From CAXMST01 sp038206985 (lineage in GTDB: Bacteria > Actinomycetota > Thermoleophilia > Solirubrobacterales > 70-9), in the NCBI GenBank assembly GCA_038206985.1, contig JBBRAH010000012.1, forward strand, positions 1 through 64,000: a stretch of DNA of 64,000 nt, written 5' to 3'. The notes under the pieces were generated by a model. It did not search any database. It saw only the letters and a list, made by a program, of their open reading frames with translations, and was not told the origin of the DNA. This document shows positions 34,157 through 42,218 of the stretch, in pieces. Made by a program: the position numbers and the translations under genes. Within the stretch, counting starts at the first letter, position 1. The number at the start of each line of letters is the position of its first letter.

Positions 34157-36661
34157 ATGGAATCGCCGCCGTCCCCGCAGGAGGGACAGACAGCAATGCC
34201 CGAACGGGGCCGCGCCTCGCGCTGGGATCGACTCGGGATACCGGCGCTCGTGGCGATCGGCGTGGCCGCGCTGTTGGTGGCTGTAGCGGGTCCCGAAGGC
34301 TGGGCCGGCGCTCTGCTGATCACCGCCTCGGCGGCACTCGTCCTGCTGCGGACCACCCTGCTTCCCGACCAACGCGTCGCCTGGGGCCTGATCGCTGTTG
34401 CCCTCACCCTCTGGAGCGTCGGCAGTATCTACTCGCAGCTCGCGCTCGGTGACGATCCCTCGATTCCACATCCGTCGCTCACCGACGGATGTCTCCTGGC
34501 GTCCTTCGCCGCACTGATCGGCGCCGTTCGCCTGATGGGAGGCAAGGTGCGGGATTCCAAGCCGCTTTCCCTGGGTCTGGCCGTCACGCTTCTCGGGCTG
34601 GCCTCAGCCTGGTCCTGGCTCGTATTCGGAGGCGTCGCCGATGTGGCGGATCCCAGCATCGCCGTTGCGTTCGCCTACCCGTTCCTGGACGTCGTCCTGG
34701 TCTTTAGCGTGCTGATCGCCGTGGCCGCCCGCCGCTGGCGGATCGATCCCGGCCTCGGCGCAATTCTCGCGGGCTCCGTCTTGCTCCTGCTCGCCGACGT
34801 GGTCAACGCAGCGTGGGTCGCGAGCGAGGGTCCGGTGGCCGGCGCTGCACTCGAAGCCTTCCGTCCGTTGGGGGCGGTCGCGATCGCCACTGCCGCATGG
34901 ACTCGACCTGGCGCACCCGCAGCCGGGAACGGCATCAGCGGCGAGAAACTGATTCCCATCCTGATGAGCACCGCTGCGCTCCTCGCCACCTCCATCCTCG
35001 TCTGGGATCACTTCAGCTCCCGCAGCGATGTAACGATCGTGCTGGCCACGATCACGTTGGTGGCCGCGATTGCGGAGATCCTCCTGCTCAATCGCCGGAC
35101 CAGGCGGGCAGATGAGCAATCTCGAGAGGCTGAGAGGCTGCGCTGTGCCTCGATTGATGCCGCGCTCGACGGCGTTGTCACGATCGATGCCGGCGGCATC
35201 ATCCGCGAGTGGAACAATGCCGCACAGCGGTCCTTCGGGTACTCCGCCGCCGAGGCGATAGGCCGGGATCTCTCAGAGCTGATCGTGCCGCCGGCGCGGA
35301 GTGACCGCCACAAGAGCGACGTGGGCAGGCTTGCTGCCTCAGGCGACCCCGCGTCGGTGCTCGACCACCGGCGCGAGGTAACCGGCATCGATGCCCAGGG
35401 ACGGCGCTTCCCGCTCGAGGTTGCGGTGACGAGGATCCGGGAGGACCCTCCGATGTTCACCGCGTTCTGCCATGACATCAGCAAGCGGCGACGTCAGCAG
35501 GCAGAGGTTGAGAGTCTCGCGGCGATCGTTCGCTCATCCGCGGACGCAATCGTCTCATTGGACCTGGAAGGGGTCGTTACGGCCTGGAATCAGGGCGCCG
35601 AACAGCTCTATGGCTACTCGGCCGAGGAGGCAGTTGGGGCGTCGCTGGAGAACCTGATCATCCCCGACGACAGATCGTCGGAGCTGGAGCAGATGCATAA
35701 CGAGGTCGCTGCCGGGCGCACGATGGCGTTCACGACCAGGCGACAGACGAAGGACGGCCGGGAGCTGGACGTCTCGCTCCGTGTCTTCCCACTCCGCGAC
35801 GAGACGAGCGCCGTCGTTGGTCTCGCGGTCAGCGCCCACGACATGACCGATCAGCTTCGGCGAGAGGAACAGGATCGTCAGGACACCGAGGGACGTCGCT
35901 GGCGACGCAGGATCCAGGAGGCCCTCGCCCACGACCGCCTTTCCTTCTGGGCCCAGCCCGTTGTCCACATCGGATCGGGGAAGCTGGATCACTGCGAGCT
36001 GCTCCTGCGCATGCAGTTCGAGGGGCGCACGATCAGCCCCGGCCTATTCCTGCCCCATGCCGAGCGGTCGGAGCTGATCGCAGATATCGACCGGTGGGCG
36101 TTGGCGCGCGGCGCCGAGCTTGCGGTGGGTGCCCGTGTCGCGATCAACCTCTCCGCCAGAAGCCTCTCGAACCCGCGCTTTATCGACCGTGTCCAGGAGG
36201 AGCTCAAGCGGACGGGCACGAGAGCCGACAGCATCATTTTCGAGATCACCGAGACGGCAGCGGTCGAGAACCTCGGCGCCGCTCAAGCGCTGGTCGAGCA
36301 GCTGAGGACGCTCGGCTGTGGCGTGGCACTCGACGATTTCGGTACCGGCTATGGCTCGTTCACCTACCTCAAGCACCTCGCGGTGACCGAACTCAAGATC
36401 GACATGTCGTTCGTCAGCGGCCTGCGCCGCGATCCGGCGGACAGACGTGTCGTGGAGTCGATCATCATGGTCTCGAAGAACTTCGGCATCACGACGGTGG
36501 CTGAGGGGGTCGAGGACGCGGAGACCCTTGAGATCCTTACGGAGATGGAGGTTGATCTCGCCCAGGGCTACCACCTCGGTCGCCCCAGCCCGGCCCCGAT
36601 GGCCGGCTGGCCCCAGCTCGGCGCTGGGTCCTCCGCCTTCGATCATGCGCTGCCCGAGTAG
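34157..36661 (+). CDS. Membrane PAS-PAS-EAL c-di-GMP phosphodiesterase
   Basis: An 834-residue protein. The N-terminal ~300 residues carry about nine hydrophobic helices, including PSLTDGCLLASF and AFAYPFLDVVLVF, typical of a sensory membrane domain found before GGDEF/EAL modules. PAS1, PAS2 and a C-terminal EAL domain follow, the last with ELLLRM, INLSARSL, FEITETAAV, DDFGTGYGSF, LKIDMSF, VAEGVE and QGYHLG, so all catalytic residues are present. ATG 34157 has AAGGAG at 34139-34144; ATG 34196 with GGAGGG upstream is an equal rival. Same strand as the cyclase, 126 nt downstream. Confidence 0.9.
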   Translation: MESPPSPQEGQTAMPERGRASRWDRLGIPALVAIGVAALLVAVAGPEGWAGALLITASAALVLLRTTLLPDQRVAWGLIAVALTLWSVGSIYSQLALGDDPSIPHPSLTDGCLLASFAALIGAVRLMGGKVRDSKPLSLGLAVTLLGLASAWSWLVFGGVADVADPSIAVAFAYPFLDVVLVFSVLIAVAARRWRIDPGLGAILAGSVLLLLADVVNAAWVASEGPVAGAALEAFRPLGAVAIATAAWTRPGAPAAGNGISGEKLIPILMSTAALLATSILVWDHFSSRSDVTIVLATITLVAAIAEILLLNRRTRRADEQSREAERLRCASIDAALDGVVTIDAGGIIREWNNAAQRSFGYSAAEAIGRDLSELIVPPARSDRHKSDVGRLAASGDPASVLDHRREVTGIDAQGRRFPLEVAVTRIREDPPMFTAFCHDISKRRRQQAEVESLAAIVRSSADAIVSLDLEGVVTAWNQGAEQLYGYSAEEAVGASLENLIIPDDRSSELEQMHNEVAAGRTMAFTTRRQTKDGRELDVSLRVFPLRDETSAVVGLAVSAHDMTDQLRREEQDRQDTEGRRWRRRIQEALAHDRLSFWAQPVVHIGSGKLDHCELLLRMQFEGRTISPGLFLPHAERSELIADIDRWALARGAELAVGARVAINLSARSLSNPRFIDRVQEELKRTGTRADSIIFEITETAAVENLGAAQALVEQLRTLGCGVALDDFGTGYGSFTYLKHLAVTELKIDMSFVSGLRRDPADRRVVESIIMVSKNFGITTVAEGVEDAETLEILTEMEVDLAQGYHLGRPSPAPMAGWPQLGAGSSAFDHALPE

Positions 36662-36666
36662 GTGCC

Positions 36667-38433
36667 CTACTCCGACGGCGTGCCGTAGGAGGTGGTGAAG
36701 GAGTCGGTCGAGCGGTTGCCGCCACCGGTTTTGACGACCCGCATGATGGTGATGTCGAAGCCGCCGTTGCCGTTGTCGGAGCGGCTCTGGGTCACCGCCT
36801 TGACCGTGCGGCCACCGCTGTCACCGTAGAGGCTGACCGTGACCGAGGTATCGCCGGCGGAGGCGCGGACCACGACCGGGGCGCCGGTGTCGTTGGTCCA
36901 CAGCAGGTCGATCGACCCGAAGCTCAGCGTCGACTCACGACCCGGTGGATAGCGGCTGATGTAGAAGCTGTGCGGCGTGTGGGCGTCGATCTGCAGTCCG
37001 GCGAAGTAGGCGGCGTTGTAGGCCGTCGTCGAGAACTGCGAGACGCCGCCGCCCACCGTGTCGATCAGCTCGTTGCCTTCGCCGATCGTCGGCGCGTCCT
37101 TGTAGCCCTTGGCCATCGTCCGCTCGCCGACGATCCCGTTGAGCGAGAACTGCTCACCGGGGTTGATCACGGTCCCGTCGACCGTGGCCGCCATCTGCTG
37201 GATGTTCGTTACCCGCGGCTCACAACAGCTGTAGGCCGTGGTGAAGGTGCCGATCAGCGAGGTAGCGCCCTTGGCGTCAGCACTGCGCACCGTCGGCTGG
37301 GTCTTCTCGGTCGGGAAGCGGGCGAGATGCTCGCCGTTACGCACCGCCCGCGCAACGTTGCTGGCGGACTTCCTGCGGACGATCTGTCGCCCCGAGCGGG
37401 CCTTGATCACCTTCGCGGCGCCGGGCTTCGGGCTCCAGGTGAGATCGCCTTGCTCCGACAGAGTCACAGGCGGGGAGGCTGGGGTGTCGAGCCTGGCATC
37501 GCGCGGCTGCCGGTCGCGGCGCTCGGCGAGGCTCGCGACGAGGTTGTCGGTCTTGCCCGGCTCGACCCCAAGCCGCAGCTCGCCCTTGCCCGCGGCAGAC
37601 TCGATCGCCAGGATCCGCGCGATCCGCCCGGGTGAGAAGTTGACCGGCCTGCCGAATGTGTCGATCCGCAGCGGAGCGCTCAGGTAGACCTCGGCCTCGC
37701 GCTTGACCGCGCTCACCTCGGCGGGGTCGGGAGCGGGCCGGCGGCGGACCGGCAGCTCGACCTGCGCGCGGTCGATCTCGAAGGCGTCGAGCAGCACCTC
37801 GCGGGCTTGGCTGCGCGCCACGGTGACCCCGGCCTTGGGCTGCTTGGTGGTCACCTCGAGTGTGTTGGGATCCGTTGACAGGGCGCCGCTGAACGGCTCG
37901 CGGTCGACCTCGTCGGAAATCTGATCGATCGTCGCGCGGAGCTTGCGGGTCTGGACCTCCTCGTAGGCGAGACCGGTCTCGCGCTCGCCGAACATCACGG
38001 CCGGGCCGCCGACGATCGCCCCGAGCCCGGTCCGGCCCGCGTCGTAGGCCTGATCCACGGTTGCTTCGAGGTCGAGCTCGAGGCCGGCCTGCTTCGCGCG
38101 GACCTCGAAGTCACCCGACTCCGCCGCGAGCGTGACCGTCTCGGGTGACATTGCCCGGATCCGATCGGTTGCGTCGTTGCGCGAGAGGCCACCCAGATCG
38201 ACACCGGCGACGCTCGTGCCGGGCAGGATCTCGCCCGAGGCCCCGAGGCGAAGCACCAACCCCGAGACGATCCAGATCGCGACCACAGCCGCGATCCCGA
38301 GCAGCGCCCCGGCACGGCGCGACGGCCGTCGGCGTTCGCGCTTGGGGGGAGCCGGTCGAGGCGGCATCCGCCCCTCGCGGCGCCTCTCCCGCGCGAGATG
38401 CTCCTGCTCACGATCTTGCTCGGATCTGTCCAA
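36667..38433 (-). CDS. VanW family protein with peptidoglycan-binding region
   Basis: A 588-residue, probably membrane-anchored protein: a basic cytoplasmic leader, one TM helix (about 43-65), two copies of a putative peptidoglycan-binding domain with the ILPGTSVAGVDLGG-type start (about 70-330), then a VanW domain (about 395-540) with VNPGEQFSLNGIVGERT, GGGVSQFSTTAYNAAY and PPGRESTLSFG. A pair of cysteines (SCCEP) opens the VanW part. VanW function is unknown; the context implies the cell wall. It converges with the EAL gene (5 nt apart). Confidence 0.9.
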   Translation of the reverse strand: MDRSEQDREQEHLARERRREGRMPPRPAPPKRERRRPSRRAGALLGIAAVVAIWIVSGLVLRLGASGEILPGTSVAGVDLGGLSRNDATDRIRAMSPETVTLAAESGDFEVRAKQAGLELDLEATVDQAYDAGRTGLGAIVGGPAVMFGERETGLAYEEVQTRKLRATIDQISDEVDREPFSGALSTDPNTLEVTTKQPKAGVTVARSQAREVLLDAFEIDRAQVELPVRRRPAPDPAEVSAVKREAEVYLSAPLRIDTFGRPVNFSPGRIARILAIESAAGKGELRLGVEPGKTDNLVASLAERRDRQPRDARLDTPASPPVTLSEQGDLTWSPKPGAAKVIKARSGRQIVRRKSASNVARAVRNGEHLARFPTEKTQPTVRSADAKGATSLIGTFTTAYSCCEPRVTNIQQMAATVDGTVINPGEQFSLNGIVGERTMAKGYKDAPTIGEGNELIDTVGGGVSQFSTTAYNAAYFAGLQIDAHTPHSFYISRYPPGRESTLSFGSIDLLWTNDTGAPVVVRASAGDTSVTVSLYGDSGGRTVKAVTQSRSDNGNGGFDITIMRVVKTGGGNRSTDSFTTSYGTPSE

Positions 38434-38559
38434 GCGTTCGATTCTGGCAAGCGCCGAACCCGTCCCCGCGGCGCAGGCCGACTACTGGATGGCTTGGGCC
38501 GACGAAGCGCTGCTGTGCTGTCCGGTTTGAAGCACCGCTCCTGGGGTACTTGAAATTTC

Positions 38560-38961
38560 ATGGGCGCTGCCGGCAATCAGCTTGAAGACGTTGCTTTGAC
38601 CGATGCAATATCAGCATCAATGGTCGAGCTCTATGCCGAGTTCTACGGCCACGACCGCACAACGGCGACGACCTATATCAACGACAACGTCGTCGTCTGT
38701 GTTCTCGAGGACATCCTCTCGACGGCGGAAGCGGACGAGATCACGGCCGGCGACACGGCCGGCGTCATCGACCGCCGCGTCGCCTTTCAGACCGGAGCGG
38801 AGGACGAGTTCACGGCGGCCGTCGAGCGGCTTACTCACCGCCGTGTCACCGCCTTCCTGAGTGCGAACCAGACGTCGCCGGGGGTTGCCAGCGAGGTGTT
38901 TTTTCTGGAGCCGCGTGATGGTCTCCTGGAGCCGCGTGAGGTATCAGGGCGAGGACCGTGA
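38560..38961 (+). CDS. MpsC-like (DUF2294) protein
   Basis: A 133-residue protein matching the DUF2294/MpsC pattern: YAEFYGHDRTTATTYINDN, VVVCVLEDILSTAE, a conserved arginine region DRRVAFQ, and AVERLTHRRVTAFLSANQ before a final SEVFFLEP. In Staphylococcus MpsC is part of a Na+-linked membrane-potential system, but isolated homologues are common and their role is unknown. No strong ribosome-binding site precedes ATG 38560. The stop overlaps the ECF sigma start (GTGA). Near the 3' end a 14-nt sequence is directly repeated (38905-38918 and 38926-38939). Confidence 0.8.
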   Translation: MGAAGNQLEDVALTDAISASMVELYAEFYGHDRTTATTYINDNVVVCVLEDILSTAEADEITAGDTAGVIDRRVAFQTGAEDEFTAAVERLTHRRVTAFLSANQTSPGVASEVFFLEPRDGLLEPREVSGRGP

Positions 38962-39533
38962 CCGCCGCGCTGCCCCTTAACAAGCGGGAGACCGACGACG
39001 CCCTGATGCAGCGGGTCCAACGCAACGATACCGAGGCGTTTGCCGAGATCTACGCTCGCTACGCATCGCAAGCCCTTGCCGTCGCGATGTCCGTCAGCCA
39101 TAATCGGGGTCTCGCCGAAGACGCAGTTCAGGAAGGCTTTGTGTCGATTTGGAGAGGCCGAGCGACATACAACCCCCGCCCGGGTTCGTCGTGTCGCGCC
39201 TGGGCGATGCGTACCGTTCGCAACCGCGCCGTCGACGGCGTCCGCATGAGCGCTTCGGCGGCCCGGCCCCAGACAAGCTCGCTGGAGCACGAGGTCATTG
39301 ACAGCACTGCGGCAACGCCTCACGAAAACGTCGCTCAGCGGGAGACCCACGGCGAGCTGGAGGAGGTGCTCGATCGGCTCCCGGAGGCTCAGGCCGCTGT
39401 CATCTCGCTGGCCTACTTCGGTGAGCTGAGCCACACCGAGATCGCGGCCGAGCTCGACCTGCCGCCCGGCACGGTCAAGGGCAGGATGCGGCTCGGTCTC
39501 GAGAAGATGCGGCACGACTTGGACGTCGCCTGA
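38958..39533 (+). CDS. ECF-type RNA polymerase sigma factor
   Basis: A 191-residue sigma factor. Region 2 (about 20-90) contains FAEIYARYASQALAVAMSV and AEDAVQEGFVSIWRG; region 4 (about 130-185) contains VLDRLPEAQAAVISLAYF and the helix-turn-helix SHTEIAAELDLPPGTVKGRM. ECF factors direct transcription in response to envelope or oxidative signals, usually held by an anti-sigma factor. None follows; the coupled partner is instead the MpsC-like gene upstream. GTG start inside the upstream stop. Confidence 0.92.
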   Translation: MTAALPLNKRETDDALMQRVQRNDTEAFAEIYARYASQALAVAMSVSHNRGLAEDAVQEGFVSIWRGRATYNPRPGSSCRAWAMRTVRNRAVDGVRMSASAARPQTSSLEHEVIDSTAATPHENVAQRETHGELEEVLDRLPEAQAAVISLAYFGELSHTEIAAELDLPPGTVKGRMRLGLEKMRHDLDVA

Positions 39534-39564
39534 GCGAGGCGGTCTCGCTTGGCCAGGGGCTTTG

Positions 39565-39599
39565 GGGATGGGCCGGCCTGGACTCGAACCAGGGACCTA
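39565..39599. repeat. Displaced copy of tRNA 3' end (att-like)
   Basis: A 35 bp sequence identical to 40107-40141. It reproduces the variable loop, T-arm, 3' acceptor strand and 4 flanking bases of the tRNA(CAU) gene but lacks the rest of the tRNA. It lies downstream of the tRNA 3' end in the orientation expected for the second attachment site of a tRNA-integrating element. Confidence 0.85.
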
Positions 39600-40106
39600 G
39601 GCGAAAGCGCCAGGTGCCCGTGGTCGCGGACGACCGGCTTTCGGCGGCCAGAAACGGGCTGACCGGCGAACTCTGACGCGTTCTACTGACCTATACGGTC
39701 GGCTATTCGCAGTGAAGCGACTGTGTGTGCGAGCGCGAAACACCACGAAGAGCATCACTCATCCGCCAACCGTTCACTCATTTGCCTGCTCCTCGGAAAT
39801 CGCCTTGGCCAGGTTCGCTTCGGATTCGCCAACTCGACCTTGCCGTTCCAGCGCGGCGGTGGGGCCGAGCACCTTGAAGTTTGGCCGACTTGCGGTAGGC
39901 GAAGGCGGCTACGCGTTGCGCACGAGATCCGCAACGACCTGGTCGGCATCCTGGTGGCGTTCGTTCGCGATCCGCTCGAGGCGCTTCGCGTCGTCCCCCT
40001 CGATGTTGACCACGATCCTCACCTGGTGGGGTTGCGGATCCTCGCCGCCGCCGACATCCGTTGACGGCGATCCAGACGAGGCAGATTCGCTTGATCAAGC
40101 TGATTC
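39600..40106. mobile_element. Relic island between tRNA-derived direct repeats
   Basis: 507 bp bounded by 35 bp direct repeats, one inside the tRNA 3' end. It contains no intact integrase or other full gene; the only recognisable coding trace is a short ribbon-helix-helix-like frame on the minus strand (39909-40022) followed in frame by a further open segment. It is best read as the remains of an integrated element that lost its core, though a simple partial tRNA duplication cannot be excluded. Confidence 0.5.
39909..40022 (-). CDS. Short ribbon-helix-helix-like ORF (possible antitoxin remnant)
   Basis: A 37-codon frame from GTG 40022 encoding VRIVVNIEGDDAKRLERIAN and ending VVADLVRNA. A strand-forming start (RIVVNI) followed by two amphipathic helices is the RHH/CopG antitoxin pattern. 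There is no visible ribosome-binding site and the frame is open further upstream, so it may be a fragment. No toxin gene is recognisable beside it. Confidence 0.35.
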   Translation of the reverse strand: MRIVVNIEGDDAKRLERIANERHQDADQVVADLVRNA

Positions 40107-40184
<78 letters not shown>

Positions 40185-40244
40185 GGTGGCGGGAGTATGC
40201 GGATCTGGTCGGCGGGTTGTTCCCCGGCCGCTGCCCCCGAGGCG

Positions 40245-41747
40245 CTACTTCTCGACGAAGTAGGCGCCGCTCGTCCGGCCGTCGCTGAAGTAGCGACTGG
40301 TCACGGTCTTCTTGCGGGTGAAGAAGTCGATGGCGTCGGGGCCGTGGGCGTGGAGGTCACCGAGGAAGGAGTCCTTCCAGCCACTGAACGGGAAAAAGGC
40401 CACGGGCGCAGCGACGCCGATGTTGACGCCGACCATGCCGGCTTCGACGTCGTGGCGGAAGCGCCGCGCGGCGGCCCCCGACTCCGTGAAGATCGAGACG
40501 CCGTTGCCGAAGGCGCTCTCGTTGACGGTGGCGATCGCCTCCTCGAGCGTGTCCACCTCGATCACCGATAGCACGGGTCCGAAGATCTCCTCACGGGCGG
40601 CGGCCATCTCGGTGGTCACCGAACCGAGGATCGTGGGGCCGACGAAGTTGCCGCCCCCCTCCTCGCTCGCCTCGGCACCCGTCGCCTCGCGACCATCGAC
40701 GAGCAGTTCGGCGCCGTCGGATTCCGCCTGTGCGATCGCGGTGAGGATGCGCTCGCGGGCTGCGGCCGAGACGACCGGTCCGACGTCGACGGATTCGTCG
40801 CTCGGGTCGCCGACGCTCAGCGCCTTCGTGCGCTCCGCCAGCGTCGGGAGCAGTCGCTCGGCGGCCTCGCCGACGGTGACGAGCACCGAGCCCGCCATGC
40901 AGCGCTGGCCCGCGGCCCCGAAGGCGGAGCCGATGATGCCGTCGACGGTCTTGGGCACGACAGCGTCGGGCATGATGACCATGTGGTTCTTGGCGCCGCC
41001 GAGGGCCTGGACCCGCTTGCCGGTCCTCGCCGCACCCTCGTAGACGATCCGGGCCACGGGAGCCGAGCCGACGAAGCTGACCGAGTCGATGCCCGGATGC
41101 TCGAGGATTGACTCGACGATCTCCCGCCCTCCGTTGACGAGGTTGACGACGCCCGGGGGCAGCCCGATCTCGTCAAGCACCTCGAAGGCGATGTGCTGAG
41201 TCATCGGAACCTGCTCGGAGGGCTTGAGGATGAAGGCGTTGCCGCAACCGATCGCGAACGGCAGGAACCAGAAGGGAACCATCGCCGGGAAGTTGAACGG
41301 GGCAATTGCGGCGCAGACACCGACCGGCTGGCGCACCGTCTCGCAGTCCACACCGCGCGAGACGTCCTCGATGACCCGGCCCTGCATCGTGGTCGGGATC
41401 GCGCAGGCGCACTCGACCATCTCGATCATCCGCGCGACCTCGGCCCGCGCGTCGGCGATCGTCTTGCCCATCTCGGCGGTCGCCGCCTGGGCGAGTTCCT
41501 CGCGCCGGGCGTCGAGCCCGTTACGGAGGGCGAACAGGCGCCGGGCCCGCTCGATCACGTTCACCGCGCGCCACTCGGGCAGGGCGGCCCGCGCGGCCTC
41601 GACGGCCGCGTCGAGTTCGGTGCGGCCCGAGAGCGGCACGCTGGTCAGCTGCTCCCCGGTGGCCGGATTGGTGACCGGGATCGCCTCGGCCGAGACGCCG
41701 ACCCACTGGCCGGCCACGTAGTTGTCGAGAACCTCACTGCTTTGCAT
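40245..41747 (-). CDS. mmsA: CoA-acylating methylmalonate-semialdehyde dehydrogenase
   Basis: A 500-residue aldehyde dehydrogenase of the MmsA/IolA type that converts (methyl)malonate semialdehyde and CoA to propionyl- or acetyl-CoA in valine and inositol breakdown. Signatures: PFNFPAMVPFWFLPFAIGCG, GAKNHMVIMPDA, and the catalytic Cys in GAAGQRCMAGS (about 285). The MmsA-type lack of the usual catalytic Glu region fits. ATG 41747 (MQSSEVLDNYVAGQW) is chosen; the open extension to 42038 overlaps the divergent gene. It stands alone, without other catabolic genes. Confidence 0.94.
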   Translation of the reverse strand: MQSSEVLDNYVAGQWVGVSAEAIPVTNPATGEQLTSVPLSGRTELDAAVEAARAALPEWRAVNVIERARRLFALRNGLDARREELAQAATAEMGKTIADARAEVARMIEMVECACAIPTTMQGRVIEDVSRGVDCETVRQPVGVCAAIAPFNFPAMVPFWFLPFAIGCGNAFILKPSEQVPMTQHIAFEVLDEIGLPPGVVNLVNGGREIVESILEHPGIDSVSFVGSAPVARIVYEGAARTGKRVQALGGAKNHMVIMPDAVVPKTVDGIIGSAFGAAGQRCMAGSVLVTVGEAAERLLPTLAERTKALSVGDPSDESVDVGPVVSAAARERILTAIAQAESDGAELLVDGREATGAEASEEGGGNFVGPTILGSVTTEMAAAREEIFGPVLSVIEVDTLEEAIATVNESAFGNGVSIFTESGAAARRFRHDVEAGMVGVNIGVAAPVAFFPFSGWKDSFLGDLHAHGPDAIDFFTRKKTVTSRYFSDGRTSGAYFVEK

Positions 41748-41825
41748 GCACCCATTACACAGGCTGAGGCGCCCGAACGCGAGAATCGCTCCGAGTTCGT
41801 CCACAGTGGACAATGGGCGGCGCAC

Positions 41826-42164
41826 ATGTACGACCACCTGCCCGACGGACGCCAGTCGCTGCTCGGCCTCACCGCCGAGGGCGATGAGGCCTGGCTGATC
41901 CGCGGCATCTCCCAGAAGCTCTACACGTGCCCCGGCTGTCACGGGGGCATCGAGATCGGTGAGACCCACGTGGTCGTCCAGTACGTCCTGCGCGAAGGCG
42001 GCACCGACCACCACCACTGGCATCGCCCCTGCGCTCACGCCATGCTCGTCCCCGAACTACGTCGCGTGAAGGCGGTCAACGCCGGCGAGTCAGGCCGCCG
42101 AAAGCTCGAGAAGCGCGGCGCCCGGCCGGCGGGCAAGCGGGGGCGTCGGGCACCCCGTCGTTGA
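41826..42164 (+). CDS. Zinc-binding small protein of unknown function
   Basis: A 112-residue protein starting at ATG 41826 (MYDHLPDGRQSLLGLTAEGD). C35 and C38 (CPGCHGG) together with HHHWHRPC (H62-H66, C69) form a likely zinc site like an HNH or ZnF fold without the catalytic context being clear. The last ~30 residues are Arg/Lys/Gly-rich and could bind nucleic acid. It appears to be a conserved actinobacterial hypothetical protein. Divergent from mmsA with a 78 bp gap. Confidence 0.75.
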   Translation: MYDHLPDGRQSLLGLTAEGDEAWLIRGISQKLYTCPGCHGGIEIGETHVVVQYVLREGGTDHHHWHRPCAHAMLVPELRRVKAVNAGESGRRKLEKRGARPAGKRGRRAPRR

Positions 42165-42175
42165 GGGTTCGTGGC

Positions 42176-42193
42176 CCGGTTCCGCGGAACCGG
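42176..42193. terminator. 18 bp perfect palindrome between convergent genes
   Basis: CCGGTTCCGCGGAACCGG lies between the zinc-binding protein gene (stop 42164) and the lipoprotein gene (stop 42219). It could form a short hairpin on either transcript; no T-run follows, so its role as a bidirectional terminator is only suggested. Confidence 0.4.
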
Positions 42194-42218
42194 CGCCGGC
42201 GGAGACCCCGACCTAGCC

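Noticed and set aside
39565..39641. A second complete tRNA next to the ECF gene
   Set aside because: Only the 3' part (variable loop to acceptor) is present; no anticodon or D-arm can be folded.
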